Below the pieces are notes generated by a model. It ran no database searches. It was given only the letters and a program-made list of their open reading frames with translations, and was not told where the DNA came from. Position numbers and translations under genes: made by a program. DNA of 64,000 nt from Thalassia testudinum (Eukaryota > Streptophyta > Magnoliopsida > Alismatales > Hydrocharitaceae): positions 32,602,501 through 32,666,500 of the forward strand of contig JAZHRO010000026.1 of assembly GCA_037157565.1 (NCBI GenBank). Direction: 5' to 3'. Shown one piece after another: positions 1-12,912 of this stretch. The number at the start of each line of letters is the position of its first letter. Position 1 is the stretch's first letter.

Positions 1-680
1 AGAGGATAGTTTGCGTAAAGTCACGACAGGGCGTGCACAGATGAGCGTGGAGTTAGTGCAGCGCACATGCAAATGTGTGCAAGGTGTATGAGGGACGTAT
101 GCGGTGTTCGCAATGGGCAAGTTGGTGGCTTGCAGGTGAGCGTGCAAGGCAGGGAGGATTGTGCACAGTAGAGCGGAAGGTAGTAGCCGCAGGCACGCGA
201 GCTTGCGTTGCAACAGGTGAGAGCCTCGTGCGTTGGCGCATGGACGTAGCAAGAACCCACGCACGGTGGCATGTGGTGTGCAGAGGACCTACGCACGAGT
301 GTACTGCGAGCAGGAAGCAGCCCTGCACGGTGGCACGTGAAGGCAGTAGACTCACTCGTGAGCATTGTGGGCAATAGAAGTGCATGTGGTAGCAACAAGG
401 CATGTGGTGGTGGCGAGGGCAGAGAGAGAGAGAGAGGGCTAAGTCCAGCGGTAGGGGAGAGAGGGATTCCCCACTTAGATACCATTTTGAAGAGGATAAT
501 GAACTGTCTTATCAACAAAAGAAACTCTAATCCCCTTTATATAGAAAGTTAGAGTTAACAAATTACATACTAAGCCCAATAGAACTAGGAAGTAACAAAA
601 CAAGAATAGAAATAAAAACTAGGACTCTAAATAACTCTACTCAACTAGGTCTCTATACAACTATTCCTAATGTTCTAACA
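1..680 (-). mobile_element. 5' leader and LTR of a gag-only LTR element (partial copy)
   Basis: Minus-strand 5' part of the same element seen whole at 15650-17884. Positions 485-680 are the 196-bp LTR (minus-strand reading starts TGTTAG and carries a TATATAAAG box). Positions 1-484 are the GC-rich untranslated leader, with a (GA)n run at 421-437. The primer-binding site next to the LTR is damaged by a short deletion and a base change compared with the copy at 17670-17688. The open frames across 1-550 are not conserved proteins. The gag part lies left of the window. Confidence 0.7.
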
Positions 681-3141
681 AAATGGATATTAACGATAAG
701 CCCAATTGAGGCTACATAAGTTCAGTGTTTCTCCAATTTCAAAGCATACTTTAATTGTTCTGGCTGTTATGTCCGTTTACAATCTGCAGATTCACTTAGA
801 GTGGTATCAGGTTCAATATTCTGTCATGCCTTGATATATTTGTTTCTTCAATGGAGCTTACAGATATGCTTCCCTTACCAGACAGGGTTCCTTTGTACAG
901 GCATTTCTCAGATCATGCACCTATTCTCTAGAGGTTAAATGTAAATGTGAGTTATGGTACTTAAAGTTCAAGAGATCTTGGTTGGAAAACCAAATTTCAA
1001 GGAGGAGGTGAAGGAACAACAAACAGGTGTATGGTTGCGTAATTTTTCCTGCAGAGATTTAGAAGCACAAGAAATGCCAAGAAGTGGTTTACAAGGATTC
1101 TCAAGGATTGAATGCTGCAAATTGAGTGGAGGCATGCCCTAGGCAGCTGTGATTGAGAGTACAGGATGACAATACAAGGTTTCTTGCTTGTGCAAGTAGT
1201 AGATGCAAGAGGAATGTTATGGTAGGACAAAGTCTGTCTGTGATCATGTAGGAGGGTGTCTAACGTCCCATTCTGGTGGTTGGCATTGGAGAGGTGGAAG
1301 GATTCCAACCTTATCATGTAAACGGTGGCACTTCCTAATCAATGACATAATTAAGTGAAGGTCGAGGAGGCCGCAATAGGACTAAATGCAGATTCTCATT
1401 AGGTCCGAATGGTTTTCTATGCTATTTTTGAGGAGTTTTAGTTCTAGAATGTGGTTAGCAGTAATGTTTCTGCAATAGGTATTTGGTTAATTGTTCGTGG
1501 GCAGGAATAAGGGCTTCAACTCTCTAAACAAGTTCTTTTTGTTTCTTCTCCTGAAGAAGGAATCCGCGGAAAGGTTTGAGAAGTTTTGGCCTATAGCTAT
1601 TTCAAATGCTATATTTGCTAAGTTCTTGGCTGTACAATGATGGATTGTCTGGTACATCTAATTCAGGTGGCTTTTATCAGAGGTTGCAGTTTGGCATATT
1701 TCTTTTGACAGCTTTGGGATTTATAGTATACTAGAGGAGGTATGTGATGAAGGCTTTCTTTGGATGTGGAGGTCATGATTTGTAGGCATGGAGGTTTACT
1801 TGGAACTCTCTAGTTAAGAGAGGTTCTCAGATCTTTAGATAGAGTGGATGAAGGGGTGCACCATCAGTACATCCTTTCTCTATTCTCCTGAATGGTTTAA
1901 GCATGGACGGTTGCAACCAACCCGGAGAAGGGGGAGGTTACTCTTTGTTCTTATGGTTGATTCCCTTGAAATAAGTACCTTGCTTCGTTCTCTTTAGGAA
2001 TTATTTTTTGCAGGTATCCTCGAGCTTTCGGTTCCCAACAAATTGTACTACTACTTCTTATGGAGGGGTCAATTATGGAAGTGGAGATCCTGTAGCTTTG
2101 ATTCATATTTTTCTAGGGGCATTAGTGGTATCCATGAACATCAATAAATCCTCCCTTATCTCTCTTTAAATGAGTGAAGATGATGCTAAAGCAGATGCTT
2201 ATATAGTAGTATGTTGGCCACGCCTATAGGTACTCTTTGTTGGGCTTGCCCCTTACATCATATCTTGCTTGTTTACAGAATCACTCTTCTTTGTTAGAGC
2301 GGTTGGAGAGGAGATTGGATGGCTGAAAAGCAAGACTTTTGGCTGAAGATGGTAGACTATATTTTCTCAAATATTATCTCAGCACTACCAGTTTTCCATG
2401 TGTCAATATTTGGCTTCTGGTAGATGTAATCAGGGGATTGAATCCTCAGCCATTTCAGTGGAAAAGATCCGGTGGATCATTACAAGGGGACTTTTTCGTG
2501 GCTTGAGGGAAGCTTTGTCAGACTTTCAGAAAGGTCACATGTTGGGAGGCATTTGAGAGCAATGAATGAAGCTTTGGTGACCATATCTGCACCCTATTGG
2601 CAGCAGCAATGTTTTGTCTACAAGTTATGTTTGAACCTTTGGCAAGATTCTAAAAGGGGAGAACCGTTGTGTGGTTAGGTGCAGAGCTTCTGCATCTTGA
2701 AAGGGTATTTGAAGGTCATGTCCTAGTTGATTTCCTGTTTGGAGGGATGGGTGGAGTCCACGCAGACCATCCTTGTCCTTTCCAAGATTACTTATTCTGG
2801 CACAAAATTAGGAGGCCATTAGGCGGACTACTGAAGCGGTCCAATGGAAGTGAATTGTGTAAGCTGCACACCATTCACTTGTCACACACAAGAATGGAAG
2901 ATCTTTTGCAAACTTAATGAGGCCATAATGGTCATGCTCTGAATGCTGAGTGCTCTGATTCTTGACAGTTGAACAATAGGGAATTCCTCCCTTAAAGAAA
3001 GCTTATGATGCTCTACAGTTGGTTACACTCTTGGTCCAGATATTGTCCTTCAGCAAGGTTGTTGCCTAATACAGTCAACTAGGGCTCCAAGGAAAGTGAG
3101 GTCTTCAAGGGAGAAGCCATTAGCAAGTGCAGAGCATGTGC
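681..3141 (+). mobile_element. Degraded L1-type LINE ORF2, copy A
   Basis: A decayed non-LTR retrotransposon read in several frames. At 906-929 there is the end of an endonuclease domain (F-S-D-H-A-P-I-L, the SDHxPI motif of LINE AP endonucleases), followed by the usual linker (FKRSW near 970). At about 1555-1620 there is a reverse-transcriptase entry motif (KKES...PIAISNA, compare KKEG...RPIALSNA in the LINE at 58652-64000). Many stops and frameshifts are present, so it cannot be active. The 5' part of the domain is cut off by the LTR element ending at 680. Recognition downstream of 1700 is poor and rests on continuity with the copy at 17885-21000. Confidence 0.6.
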
Positions 3142-3158
3142 AGAAGATATGAGGCATT

Positions 3159-3485
3159 CTTGACGACTGGGAAGCTTGCACCACAAATTGCTTTTGTTCC
3201 CATGCGTGCGCTCGTGAATTACCGATGTGGGACTATGTTCCCCCCTTCTAGACCCAACTTCAACCGATCATAACTCCCTACTCAGAGCTCCAAATCAAAT
3301 GATTCAAGGCTTGTTGGAAAGCTCTAAGGTAGATCTACACGATTGCAGGGTCAATTTGAGGATAAGAGGATGTTTTCCTCTTCAATTTGAAAAGTGAAAT
3401 AAGGGGTTCCTACGGGTAAAAATTGCCTGGAAATGGAAATTAACTTCACAGAGTCCTCAGATGGAAATTATCTTTCTTAACTAAA
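3159..3485. repeat. 327-bp direct repeat, left copy
   Basis: Matches 12913-13238 almost base for base in the same orientation. Both copies start CTTGACGACTGGGAAG and end CTTAACTAAA. They bracket about 9.4 kb without recognisable gag or pol. They do not begin with TG or end with CA, so an LTR assignment is not secure. They could instead be fragments of a longer LTR. Flanking bases do not show a clear target-site duplication. Confidence 0.8.
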
Positions 3486-6400
3486 GGTCTGAACAGGTTC
3501 TACAGGTTATTCCGCATTTGCTGGAGTAGGTTCTAAGCTCTCAAAACCTTCAAGAACAATATAAAAGCTCTTCACTTCTCTTGCTTCAGAGAAAGCAATT
3601 TCTAACTCTGATATGTATAACAGACACTTAAGGACATTGCTAATCAATTTCAACAAGTTCCAAGGACTAAAACTAACTGATCTGGGCAGGATTCAAGTTC
3701 AAATCTCATCCAAATGACACTGCCATCAATTTGGGTTCGAAAACAACCCAAACTGACAGAGTTCAAATTTTTACTAAACATTAAGTCTGAGCTCACTTAA
3801 TTCATTCTAATATCATTCATCAAGATCCCAGAAACAATTTAATCTCATCAATTCCTCAGATTAAGCTCAAAACTCCATAATCAAACTCGGTTTGACTGTG
3901 AAGGCACAAAAATTTGACTTTCTGTTAAAAGCTTCTCCACAGGTAATTAAAACCTCAAATCAAGTTCTTTCAACATCAGGAATTTGCTCAGCCTCTCAGA
4001 TAGGCATTTTAACTAATATTTCTAGGGTTACAAGCTTGCCACCTGAGCTTCAAAATGTGTTTGTTCATCAGAGGAATCTAAGATTTGTGATAGTGATTTG
4101 AAGACATGAATAGCTTCAGTGCACTGCACTGAAGCTTCTAGGTTCCTTAAATGCTTCTTAAACCTAACTAATAGACTTCTCCAACTCTGCCGGAGTTGGA
4201 GAAGACGAAGACCTAATCTGAGCTCCAGACACTAAATCCTCAATAAAACATCTGCAAATTAATCAGTGATCATTAAATCATTGATCTGGAGCTTTTCACT
4301 AAATTCTGTAGGCTGAAGCACAGTTTTGGCTCGCTGGAGCTTCGGTGAGTCCAGAAAAAGGCAAAATTGTGTACAGATTGTTTAAACTTGCCATATTTGA
4401 TCTAAACAGGTTCCTGAGGTTACAAGGAACCTCATAATCACATTTAATTCTTCATTATTTCATTAGAGTTAAGATTTGACAGTAAAATTCATTTCTTAAA
4501 GGATCTGAGTGGTTAAAGCTCAGGACCTGTTTTACCACTCAATTGAATGGTTAAAACAAGTCAACAAGTGTTTATATTCATAAATATATATTTAATTTAG
4601 GATTTGAACTACTCCTGAGCTGCCATTGACAGTAAGCTCAGGAGCTTAATTAAGATTGGACGTTTAATTTATATGTGGTAATTATACATTTTATAGTGTC
4701 GATTAGGGTCCCTAAGTGATGGACATATGATGGAGAACCCAATGGAGGTGAATCTAAGCCCAACTACTGTCGCCATGGACAGTGACAGTAGTCGGTGGAG
4801 GTGAAATTGATTTAGGCGATTAGGTGATCAATTAAGTGATTAAGTGGATTAGAAATGGTCATGGAAGATAAAGGAAGGTGGACAGCGATTTCAAAAGATG
4901 AAATTAAGGCTCTGGCGAGCTCAAGGAGTTCGTTGCAGTCGGAGAAGATGACACTGAAATTCTAAAATTACATCTAATCTACCTACCTAAACTACCTACC
5001 TAACTAAGCTATCCTACTCCTACTCCTAATCTACTGTTACCTGGACGAAGGGGTCAATAGGGTTCTGCCGAAGGTTCATAGCGGACGACGAAATCAGAAG
5101 GCAAAAGAAAGATCTCCGGCGGGCGGATTTGAGGTGAAGCAGAGGACTCCTTGGGTCGGCGCCTGTGTCAGAGACGCGGCAAACCATGGCGGATCTCCTC
5201 GGCTGATAAGAATGGATGAAGTCGGAAAGTGAGATGGAAAGTAGCCGGAGTTTTGGACGAATAGCCTATCGAAGTCGGCTACAGTGTTAGAAGAGGGAAG
5301 GGAGCCAACTTGAGTTAAATCTGAGGGGTGAGGGGGTATTTATAGTGGTTGGCGGCGAAGAGAATGGCAGGGTTTGGCCGAAGGAGCTGGAGGAGCTTAA
5401 CCTCCGGCATTGTCTCCGACGACGGTGAGGTTATCTCCCACTGGAAATTAGGATTTTCGGTTAATCCAGACTGGTGGATGAAGAGGAGGTGATGAGCGCA
5501 AGCTGCAAGAGCTTGGACAAAGAAGAGTGATGTCGACAGGGCAGTGATCGCGCGATAGCGTGACTCTCCATCGCCAGCAGTCCATTCGGCTGAAGAAGAA
5601 GAAGAAGGAAAATGGACTTAAATGTAATGAATCTTAAGGACCTGTGTGAGAAATAAGGACCTGATTGCAATAAATTTTAATGACCAAAATGTAAACTCAG
5701 GTTTTGAAGGTTTATTTTAACTTAGATCTTTTTCAACTTTTTATATATGTTAGTAAATAAGGTAAATATTATGTTGTCACCGTGAATTTACATCTTTGAC
5801 CTTTTTAGATTAATTTATTAGATTAAGTAAAATTACTTAAGTTATTATATACTTAGGTTTACATTATGTTTAAGTTACTTATCTTATTAATTAAGGAAAT
5901 GATTAATAAGATTTCAAGTCCAATTATTATCTAGCTTATTAATTATGTTAATTGAATGCTAAAATGTCATTTTTAACTTATTTTAAGGTCCTTTATTAAA
6001 TATCCCTTATTCTATAATTAACCCTTATATGTTCATAACCTTAGCTAATTAACTAGAAAGACTAGTTAATTAGGGGTAATTAGAGATCATAATGAGCCTC
6101 TCATCAGTAGCCTACTCAACCAAATCTTCAACAGAAACGTTGGCTCTAGATCTAGGTGAAATGATATAAGGCCTGCCCAAATGCTAAGGCAACAAAGTTC
6201 GAGTGGAACAACCTAGGAGGTGAAGCAATGAAAAGGCAAGACAAGTCCTTGAGAAGTCAAGTGAACCATTGCTCTCCTCTAAAAAGGAAACAATTGCATG
6301 TAATTATTATACCCTTAAAAACACCTTATAAAAAGGCTATGTTCTACACTGTTGAGGGGTAATTGATCCATTTGTACTCGAAGATACTTAGTGCATACTT

Positions 6401-7947
6401 GAGGGTTAAACTCCCTCCTTTGACATATACTATACTGGTAGAACAGGCCGCCAACTCTCTTGCATACTTTAGGATTGATCTGCTCTCTCTATTTCACCTT
6501 TCTAATTATTTATTGAGCCAACTTGGCCTTGATCAAATCACAAGGATTCGAGTTTAGGCAAGCACACAAACAATACGAAGATTTTTTACGAAATCCAACT
6601 AGAGTAGGTGTACGTCATGGAAGGAGGAGATCTAATTATAAAATGGGATACAACAAAGAACTCTTCCACTCTAAGTAGATATAAAGTACCAAATGATTTT
6701 GAACTTTGATACCCATCCTTTGCTACCAAAGATCTCCCTTCCTTTGTAAGTGTAGAGTACATGATTTAGAATACCATTCAATCATTAAATGAATGATAAG
6801 GACGGCTTCCTGCTAATATGTGATTCAAGGTTAATTTCCTATGTCCTAGGCAGCTAAAATGTGTGCTTCCCTATAAATGATGTGACTATTAAGAAATGCA
6901 AAAAGATTAATAATGATCAAATAAAGACAACGGTGGAGAATAGAAAACTATAGAGATCAATACAAACTCATTAGAACAATGCCATCAGGATTTTACCTCC
7001 AAAAATCAGACCTACATGTCTAGATTTCAAGCTTGGATTGCTTTATTTCTTGATTGTTTTGAAAATTGTGAAGGTTGGAGATATCAAAGAGAATGTCCAA
7101 TGATTTGTAGTCATAGACTAATCCTTAGTTTAAGGACTTGTCACATGAATCCTCAAAATTAGGTCAAATTCAACTCAATTTACTTCTTAAACATCGGGTC
7201 ATACTTGATTTAGCTCGATCATGCACCTTAGTTTGGTTTGTTTGATTTATGTCTTGGACATTGGGAGGATCCTAAGAGTCATCTTATAATATGCTATCTT
7301 GAGCTAATACATTTTGTAAGAGATTAACTCAAGAATCCCCTCTAAGGTGCTTTCTCAACATAGTTCTATTCTTTTAATGATCATGTTGCATATTGTTTGT
7401 ATTATTCCAACTTGATCCCCTGTCATAAATTTAGCTTATTTTCTTCAATTATTTGATTATTGGAGCAATGAAGGAGTTGAGAGGATTGTTCATGGTTGAT
7501 GATAACACTGATGAGAGCCTCATCATGAGCCATAACTAGCTCATTTTGACCTAATAAAGAGAATAAAAGCTCCTACATGACTTAGAAGAGGGCTTAATTG
7601 AAGGAATAAGTGTTCTGAGAAGAAAATATGAAATAAAGGTTAAAACTGTAATTTTACCATTGCAGTACATAAACGGGATTTCTCAGAGGCAAAACATAGG
7701 TCAAATGGTCTAAATAAGATAAAAAATGGGTTGATTCAATCAGAAATGGGTTCATGTGCAATCCAGGAATTAAATGACATCTTGTAACCCTAAAACATAC
7801 GCTCTTAATTCAACAAGGTTTCGGTCAGGATAAAAATCAAGTAAACCCTCTAAAAATCATGGAAAAATATCCCCTAGGGTTTAGAATACTCAATTTGGTC
7901 TTTGGAACCTAGTTGGACCTAGATTAGGACCCTAGCTCATCAATTAA
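3486..7947. other. Non-genic stretch, probable transposon debris
   Basis: No exon, RNA gene or transposon protein is recognisable here. 4100-5650 is richer in GC with CCGGAG/GGCGAG words (for example around 4320, 4920 and 5100-5450) and resembles the untranslated part of a plant retroelement read on the minus strand. 5700-6100 is very AT-rich. 6100-7940 is AT-rich without repeats I could pair apart from the segment at 7948-8092. Confidence 0.5.
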
Positions 7948-8092
7948 CCTAATTTGGGTTTTTACGCAAAATGTCTAGTCAAACATGGTCAAACATAAAA
8001 TCCAACTTCACCATTGGATTCCTTAGGTCCAAATTAGGTTTGTACCAAAATTTGGACCTAAGGGGAGGTCATCTTGACCTACTTTGCAATTT
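7948..8092 (+). repeat. Diverged dispersed repeat, copy 1
   Basis: About 145 bases align by eye with 10700-10845, same orientation, with scattered substitutions: both have 'tttgggtttttaygcaa', 'ccttaggtccraatt' and 'accaaaatttggrcc'. Weaker similarity continues upstream (about 7640-7940 against 10390-10690, for example the 'attgaatcag...tcatg' words), so the full unit may be 450 bases. It suggests two old copies of one element inside the 3159-13238 block. Confidence 0.65.
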
Positions 8093-9315
8093 AGTACACC
8101 CAATCACATTTTGGTCCCTATCTTTTGAAAACCATCACATAAACCCCCTAGCTTCCTCGCCAATCTTACAATCAGGTCCCTCCACCATTATTGGGGAGAG
8201 ATCCTGCTCCGGCGAGGATTAGAGAGGGAATACTCTCTGATCCCTCAGAGATCCCCTCCCAGAATTGGAAGGGAGATTCTCTGAGGAATCCCCTTCCATC
8301 TAAGCCCGATCACAACCACTGATTTGCACCCAATCTCTCGTGCGAACGCACGAGAGATTTGGGTATCTAACCACCTTCCATCTCCGGCGAGACGTCGATG
8401 GCAGAAGACGTGCCCTCCACGCACCAGAAGCACGGCTAGCACCTATAAATTAAACCCTAACTCCGATCGCACCTCCTCATCTCGACTTGGCCGGGATTCC
8501 ACCTCAAATTCATCTCCTTCTCCGGCCAAGGGGTCCAGCGAGCTCCGGCGAGCCCCCCTCCTCTTCCTCTTCGCTCTGCCACAAAACCAGTGGCAGAGCC
8601 GTCCTCATCCTCCTCCGCATCGTGCAACACACGCGCGAGCCCTAGCCCCGTCGTCGCCGCTGTCTTCCCCCACTGGACGTCTTCTTCTCCGGCGACAGCA
8701 GGTACTGTTGGCTGCCTCCTCGTCCCTTTAGTTAGGTCAAAACTACTCTTCTCTATCCTCTCTTTCATCTCCCTCATCTCATTTCATCAAACATCCCTCG
8801 ACCGCCGCTGTTCACCACCACCTTCCTCATCTCCGGCCACCCTCCGTCAAGACGCTCCCATCGCTTCGCAGCGCCACACGCCTCGCCGACCATCGCATAA
8901 CCTCCGCCTCACCTCACTAAGTAACCTCCGCCCATCCACAGTCCCTCTACACCTACCCAACAGTCCCCCGAACACACCCATCCATCCGGCCATAGGGCGA
9001 CCTAGGCACGCACGCCTAAGCCTCCCCGCGGCCTGCCACATAGCTCCTCACCTTCACCGTGACACGGCGAAGGTCCCCCGGTGAACTGATTAGGCTGCGA
9101 GGCTCTTTTCATGTCTGACAGATCTCAAGCTCCGGCCGCCATTGACGGCAACTTGAAGAAGCTCCATACTTGCTCCAGGCCTCAGGACTGCAAGATTCCA
9201 GGTGCTACGAACTTGGCCAGGTCTTGCGAAGACAAGGGGTCCAGCGAGCGACACCACAGAGCCTGTAGTTGCGGGAATTGAAGGCATGGTTTGCTGCGGC
9301 CGCGTGAGAGAAGGC
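8093..9315. other. GC-rich non-genic segment
   Basis: Locally GC-rich sequence with repeated CCGGCGA/CTCCGGC words. Frames on both strands are open over 100-160 codons, but they are low-complexity (Ser/Pro or Arg/Gly rich), overlap one another and have no recognisable domain. This pattern is common in the untranslated or captured parts of plant retroelements. I do not call a gene. Confidence 0.45.
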
Positions 9316-10255
9316 AATGGGTATTAGTCCCACATCGTTAACTCACAAAGCGCTGCGTGGCTTATATTGATTTTTTCATATCCGCTCGTTGCCTCCGAAC
9401 ACACTTGGGGTGAGGTCCCTCACCTTACCACTGTGCCTCGTCCGTGAGTTCACCAGGCGGATCTGGTGCGACCCGACCCAACCCTGTCCTGAGCACTCCT
9501 CGCGCACCACCCTCACGCCGGTGCGCCTGGTCCCAGGCGCGAGATCTGACCCGTTTACCCGGCTCTGGGAGATCGTGCTGAAGAGTGTAGTTTACACAGA
9601 GAGAGAGACATGCGGGTAGAGGGATAGGTTTTGCTTTGCTGTGGTTTGTGCAGGGAAGGAAGGAAGAAGGAAGAAGCCAACACTTGGCCGCTGCAAGCAG
9701 AGGAAGAGAGAAGGAAGGAGGCTCTGCCAAGGAAGAAGCCTTTGCGGAGGAAAAAGAGAAGAAAAGGAAGAGGCGAAGGAAAAAGAGAAGCACTGAAGAA
9801 GAAGAGGAACTGAAGGCAAACAGAACCAAGGAAGCAGAGCCAAGGAAGAAGAAGAAGACCCGTAAGGAGAAAGATACTGCAGGAGAAGAAAAGAAGCAAG
9901 GTAGAAGAAAATAAGAAGAAAGAAGCAAGGCACTGTAGAGAAGGAAGAAGAAGAAAGGAAGAAAAATCAGAAGAAGAATAAAAGAAGGGAAACATATTTT
10001 TAAGACGTCCAATTTCTTCTTTTTGCCACAATTACTTTTCAAACTCATGCATTTACATTTGAATTAAAGTTTTGAGTAATTAAAGTGTTCAATTACATTC
10101 TTGAGATTAGTAATAAATTCCAATTGCTCCCTGTGTTCGACCTCGGATACTTAGGTTTTCGAGTAATAAAACTTTTATTTGTTGACAACGCTTAATCACC
10201 TATACTACGACGTAATTAACTGTTAAAACACGATCGAGACCAACGTCAACAAACA
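9316..10255 (+). mobile_element. Possible gypsy-like LTR remnant
   Basis: 9316-9360 carries the 'GTCCCACATCG...GGCTTATAT' block often seen in plant LTRs. 10125-10150 carries 'GCTCCCTGTGTTCGACCTCGG', a phrase typical of the R/U5 end of Athila/Tat-type gypsy LTRs. The segment ends near CGTCAACA. No matching second LTR, primer site or target duplication was found, so the boundaries are guesses. 9640-9990 within it is a nearly pure purine tract. Confidence 0.3.
9640..9990 (+). repeat. Purine-rich low-complexity tract
   Basis: About 350 bases of mostly A and G (gaagaagga-type words) on the + strand. It opens frames rich in Lys/Glu on one strand and Phe/Ser/Leu on the other. These are compositional and not genes. 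Confidence 0.8.
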
Positions 10256-11199
10256 CCATCATTCGTCATAACTATCTTAAATTAGTCAGAATCCAGTGTT
10301 AAATGCTTCTAAATGATCGTCTGAGGATCGTAAATCTATACTGAATTGATTTGAGAAGAAGATAACGAAACATAGTTAATTCTATTATTTTACCATCTCA
10401 TCATTAATGCAAATTAGCCAAAGGGTTAATCAGGGGTTAATTCAAGTTCAAATGAACTTAAAAGATCAAGAAGTGGGCTCACATTGATTGAATCAGGTTT
10501 CATGCATTTCGAGAATTAAAACAGTACCGAAAATCGTACTTATCAGTCTTACTTAAATTGAAAGGGTTCTGGTAGAGATAAATTCAATCTAGACCTCCTA
10601 AGATTCATTAAAAAATATTCTGAGAGGTTTGGTATCTTCACTTTGACCATGTGAACCCATTTTAACCAAAAACAAAGATTCAGAAGGGAATTTATCATGA
10701 TTTGGGTTTTTATGCAATTTACCTAGTCAAACGTGGTCAAAACCAAAATCTAACTTCACCACCAGATTCCTTAGGTCCGAATTTGGTTAGCACCAAAATT
10801 TGGGCCCAATCAAAGTCCATCTTAACCTAGTTTGCAATTCAATTCCCAGATATCAGCTCTTTTCAAATAAATCCTTAACGTCAAGGTTTTTCTCCGATAT
10901 CAGCGATATATACCCAATATATCCCTTTTTTGACTTATCAATACGATATTGATATTGATATTTAAAACCTTTCGTACATCCACCATATACACGCATTTGG
11001 AACCATTGGATTGACGTGATCCCATTTTCCTTCCTAAATTCTGTCCACTTCCCTGGAAAGTACTTGAAAGTGGGAGAGGTTACATTTGGGTGCAGACATG
11101 ATTTCACTTCTCTTCCACCACAGTAGTTGTAGACCAACCAAACCACTTCTTCCCTTACATCTTCCAGTCCAAGGATCCAATTAAGGCCATAAATCAAAT
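10256..11199. other. Non-genic stretch
   Basis: Contains the second copy of the dispersed repeat (10700-10845). At 10880-10975 there is a 'caatatatccc...gatattgatattga' segment that resembles 29890-29975, an old dispersed repeat. No coding exon is recognisable; the minus-strand open frame across 10853-11245 shows no conserved domain. Confidence 0.45.
10700..10845 (+). repeat. Diverged dispersed repeat, copy 2
   Basis: Partner of 7948-8092 (see that entry), same orientation. It ends where the AT-rich segment with the 'gatattgatattg' words begins. Confidence 0.65.
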
Positions 11200-11735
11200 A
11201 ACGTTTTGAAACATTAGACTCGAAAGGGTACGATCTCGGCAACAAAAAAGCCCCAGAAGAAACCGAAAAACCCTAAAGTTACTTGGTGCTATGTAACGCG
11301 TAAGAAACGGATCGACCTTTGCAACAGCGTGTTGACGAGGAACCAAGAGAAGGTAGACTTGCCGCTGTTCTTGGGCCCGCAGACGAGAGTTACAGGTGTA
11401 TGCGAAGGAGGAGGACGAGGGCCAAAGGCGATTGACTGAGCCGCCTCCAACCACTAGTCCGGTATGAGGATCTGATGGCTCGCCATGCCAATTGAAAGTG
11501 AGGGAGAGGGTGAAGCGAGCGCCATTGCCACCAAACACAAGGCGTGCCCGTTGAGAGCTTTTGTAGGGGGATTAGGGTGAGGGTTTTTGTAGGGTTCAAG
11601 TGAAAATTGCGATGAGGAACCTCGGTACGAGTTTATTTTGCAAGGTTCTTCTTGTGTCACCAGCATATACTTTCTCCTTTTCTCATGTTAATGACCTCCA
11701 AAAATTTCAGATGAGCGGTTCAGGAAAGTACAGAG
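11200..11735. repeat. Duplicated NOL9 exon 1 segment, left copy
   Basis: Near-identical by eye to 21702-22240 in the same orientation, offset by about 10.5 kb. Similarity starts at 'gttttgaaacattag' and stops after 'cggttca.gaaagtacag'. It contains the whole first exon of NOL9 with its 5' flank and the start of intron 1. Confidence 0.85.
11317..11525 (-). pseudogene. NOL9: NOL9 exon 1 copy inactivated by a nonsense codon
   Basis: Same first exon as at 21820-22028: start codon at 11525 in a good context (GCAATGGCG), then the segment leading to the Walker A loop G-P-K-N-S-G-K-S-T, then a GT splice donor (AAAG/GTCGAT) at 11316. A TCG serine codon of the intact copy is TAG here (bases 11454-11456), shortly before W-L-E-A-A. 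An arginine after the Walker A loop is tryptophan (S-W-F-L instead of S-R-F-L). The rest of the frame is open. No later NOL9 exon follows on this strand down to the window start, so this is an isolated exon copy. Assignment to NOL9/Grc3 (Clp1 family) rests on the Walker A loop and on the neighbouring C-terminal exons. Confidence 0.75.
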
Positions 11736-12912
11736 AGCTCATGTGATATCTCTCAAGTAAAAACAATGGAAAAAAATCAATCCTTAGGAGGAAGGAGGAA
11801 AAGTTAGGCCTAAAAACAACATGAGGTTCGATATGTGCCAACACAGCAGGTAGCTGATGCATAATTCACTCATGTCACTCATTAAGTTAATTTTACTTAG
11901 TTAAGAGTAGAAAAAGTCACTTAGGTTAACTCGAAATTATGTCGGTTGTGTAGTATAGGGTTGAATTAGCCTAACATTTTAGAAATTTTTACTGGTTGAG
12001 TCTAGGTCGTTCGCTGGGAAGTATATTTTAAATTCACCAATTATCTTTTATTTTCTTTATAAGTTTAGGACGTATAATTAGGTTGATTATAAAAGCATGA
12101 ATTTTGTCAAATGATTTAAACTATAAAGAATATACAAAATTCCATATGAAAAACACATTTACTTAAATGATGTACTTCATTAACAAGTAAACATGTTAGT
12201 TTTCTATTTTATTTCAAAGAAATTAAGGCAAATATGAGTGATTTTATTAAAACATGCCTTATTACAACATTTAAAAACAAAAAGTAATTAAAATGATGGA
12301 AGAAAAATAATTTCCTTTCTTTATTTCTTCAGCCTCTATCTTCTTCTCTCTTTCTTTCTCTTCTTTTCCTTTATTTTTATTCTTTCTCGAGTTCTTTTCT
12401 TACCTCTCTTCTTCTGCTCTTCTACTCCTGCCTTCTCCTTCTCTTCCTGCCTCTTATTCTCTTCCCTTAGCTTTCTTCTTTCCGAGTTCCCTTAGTAGTG
12501 CCTTTTCTCTTTTCTTTCCTTTGCTTTCTTAGCCTTCAGTTCAACACTTAGCATTTAACCATCGGCTCTTCTTTTCCTTTGATCCTTCAGCTGAACTGGG
12601 TTTATTTTTTACTTTTTAACCAAAAATTATTTTATTTGCAGCAAGGTCCTTTTGAGGATACACAGCACCCTGAGACCAGGGTGGGACCAGACCCTACTTG
12701 ATCCTCGCTTGATTTCAATTAGGTTCGATTTTGGTTTATTTTTCGCTTCATAATTTCGAGCCAACCCAGCTCAACCGACCTCCCAGGCCTCGCCCTCCCA
12801 GGGCACACTCGCTCACGCCCACTCGAGCGCACCCGCAAAACACATGCCCGCACACACACACACATGCTCAGATAGGTTCAAATGCTCAAAACGGTAAACG
12901 GTGCGCTGAGCG
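11736..12912. other. Non-genic stretch with pyrimidine tract
   Basis: AT-rich to 12290, then a C/T-rich tract (about 12310-12560, 'ttcttctctctttctttctc' words), then a short GC-rich part with a (CA)n run near 12850. No coding exon is recognisable. Confidence 0.5.

Larger units (their letters stand above)
1..3141. repeat. Segmental duplication, copy A
   Basis: This segment is near-identical by eye to 17206-20550, in the same orientation, offset by about 17.2 kb. It covers the leader and one LTR of a gag-only LTR element (1-680) and the middle of an old LINE (681-3141). Relative to the other copy it has small indels, including loss of about 13 bases next to the primer-binding site, and a deletion of roughly 240 bases near 3115 that removes the equivalent of 20293-20535. 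Because the same LTR/LINE junction occurs in both copies, the duplication happened after the LTR element inserted. Its left edge lies at or before the window start. Confidence 0.85.

Noticed and set aside
21..552. Overlapping open frames up to 165 codons on both strands
   Set aside because: They lie in the untranslated leader of the gag-only element. The equivalent at 17206-17688 preserves the DNA but shifts the frames.
8324..9084. Open frames of 135 and 164 codons in GC-rich sequence
   Set aside because: Ser/Pro-rich low-complexity frames with competing open frames on the other strand and no recognisable domain or splice context.
9425..10048. Long open frame of about 207 codons on the minus strand, Phe/Leu/Ser rich
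   Set aside because: It is the complement of a purine tract. Composition alone keeps it open, three overlapping frames are open at once, and no domain is seen.
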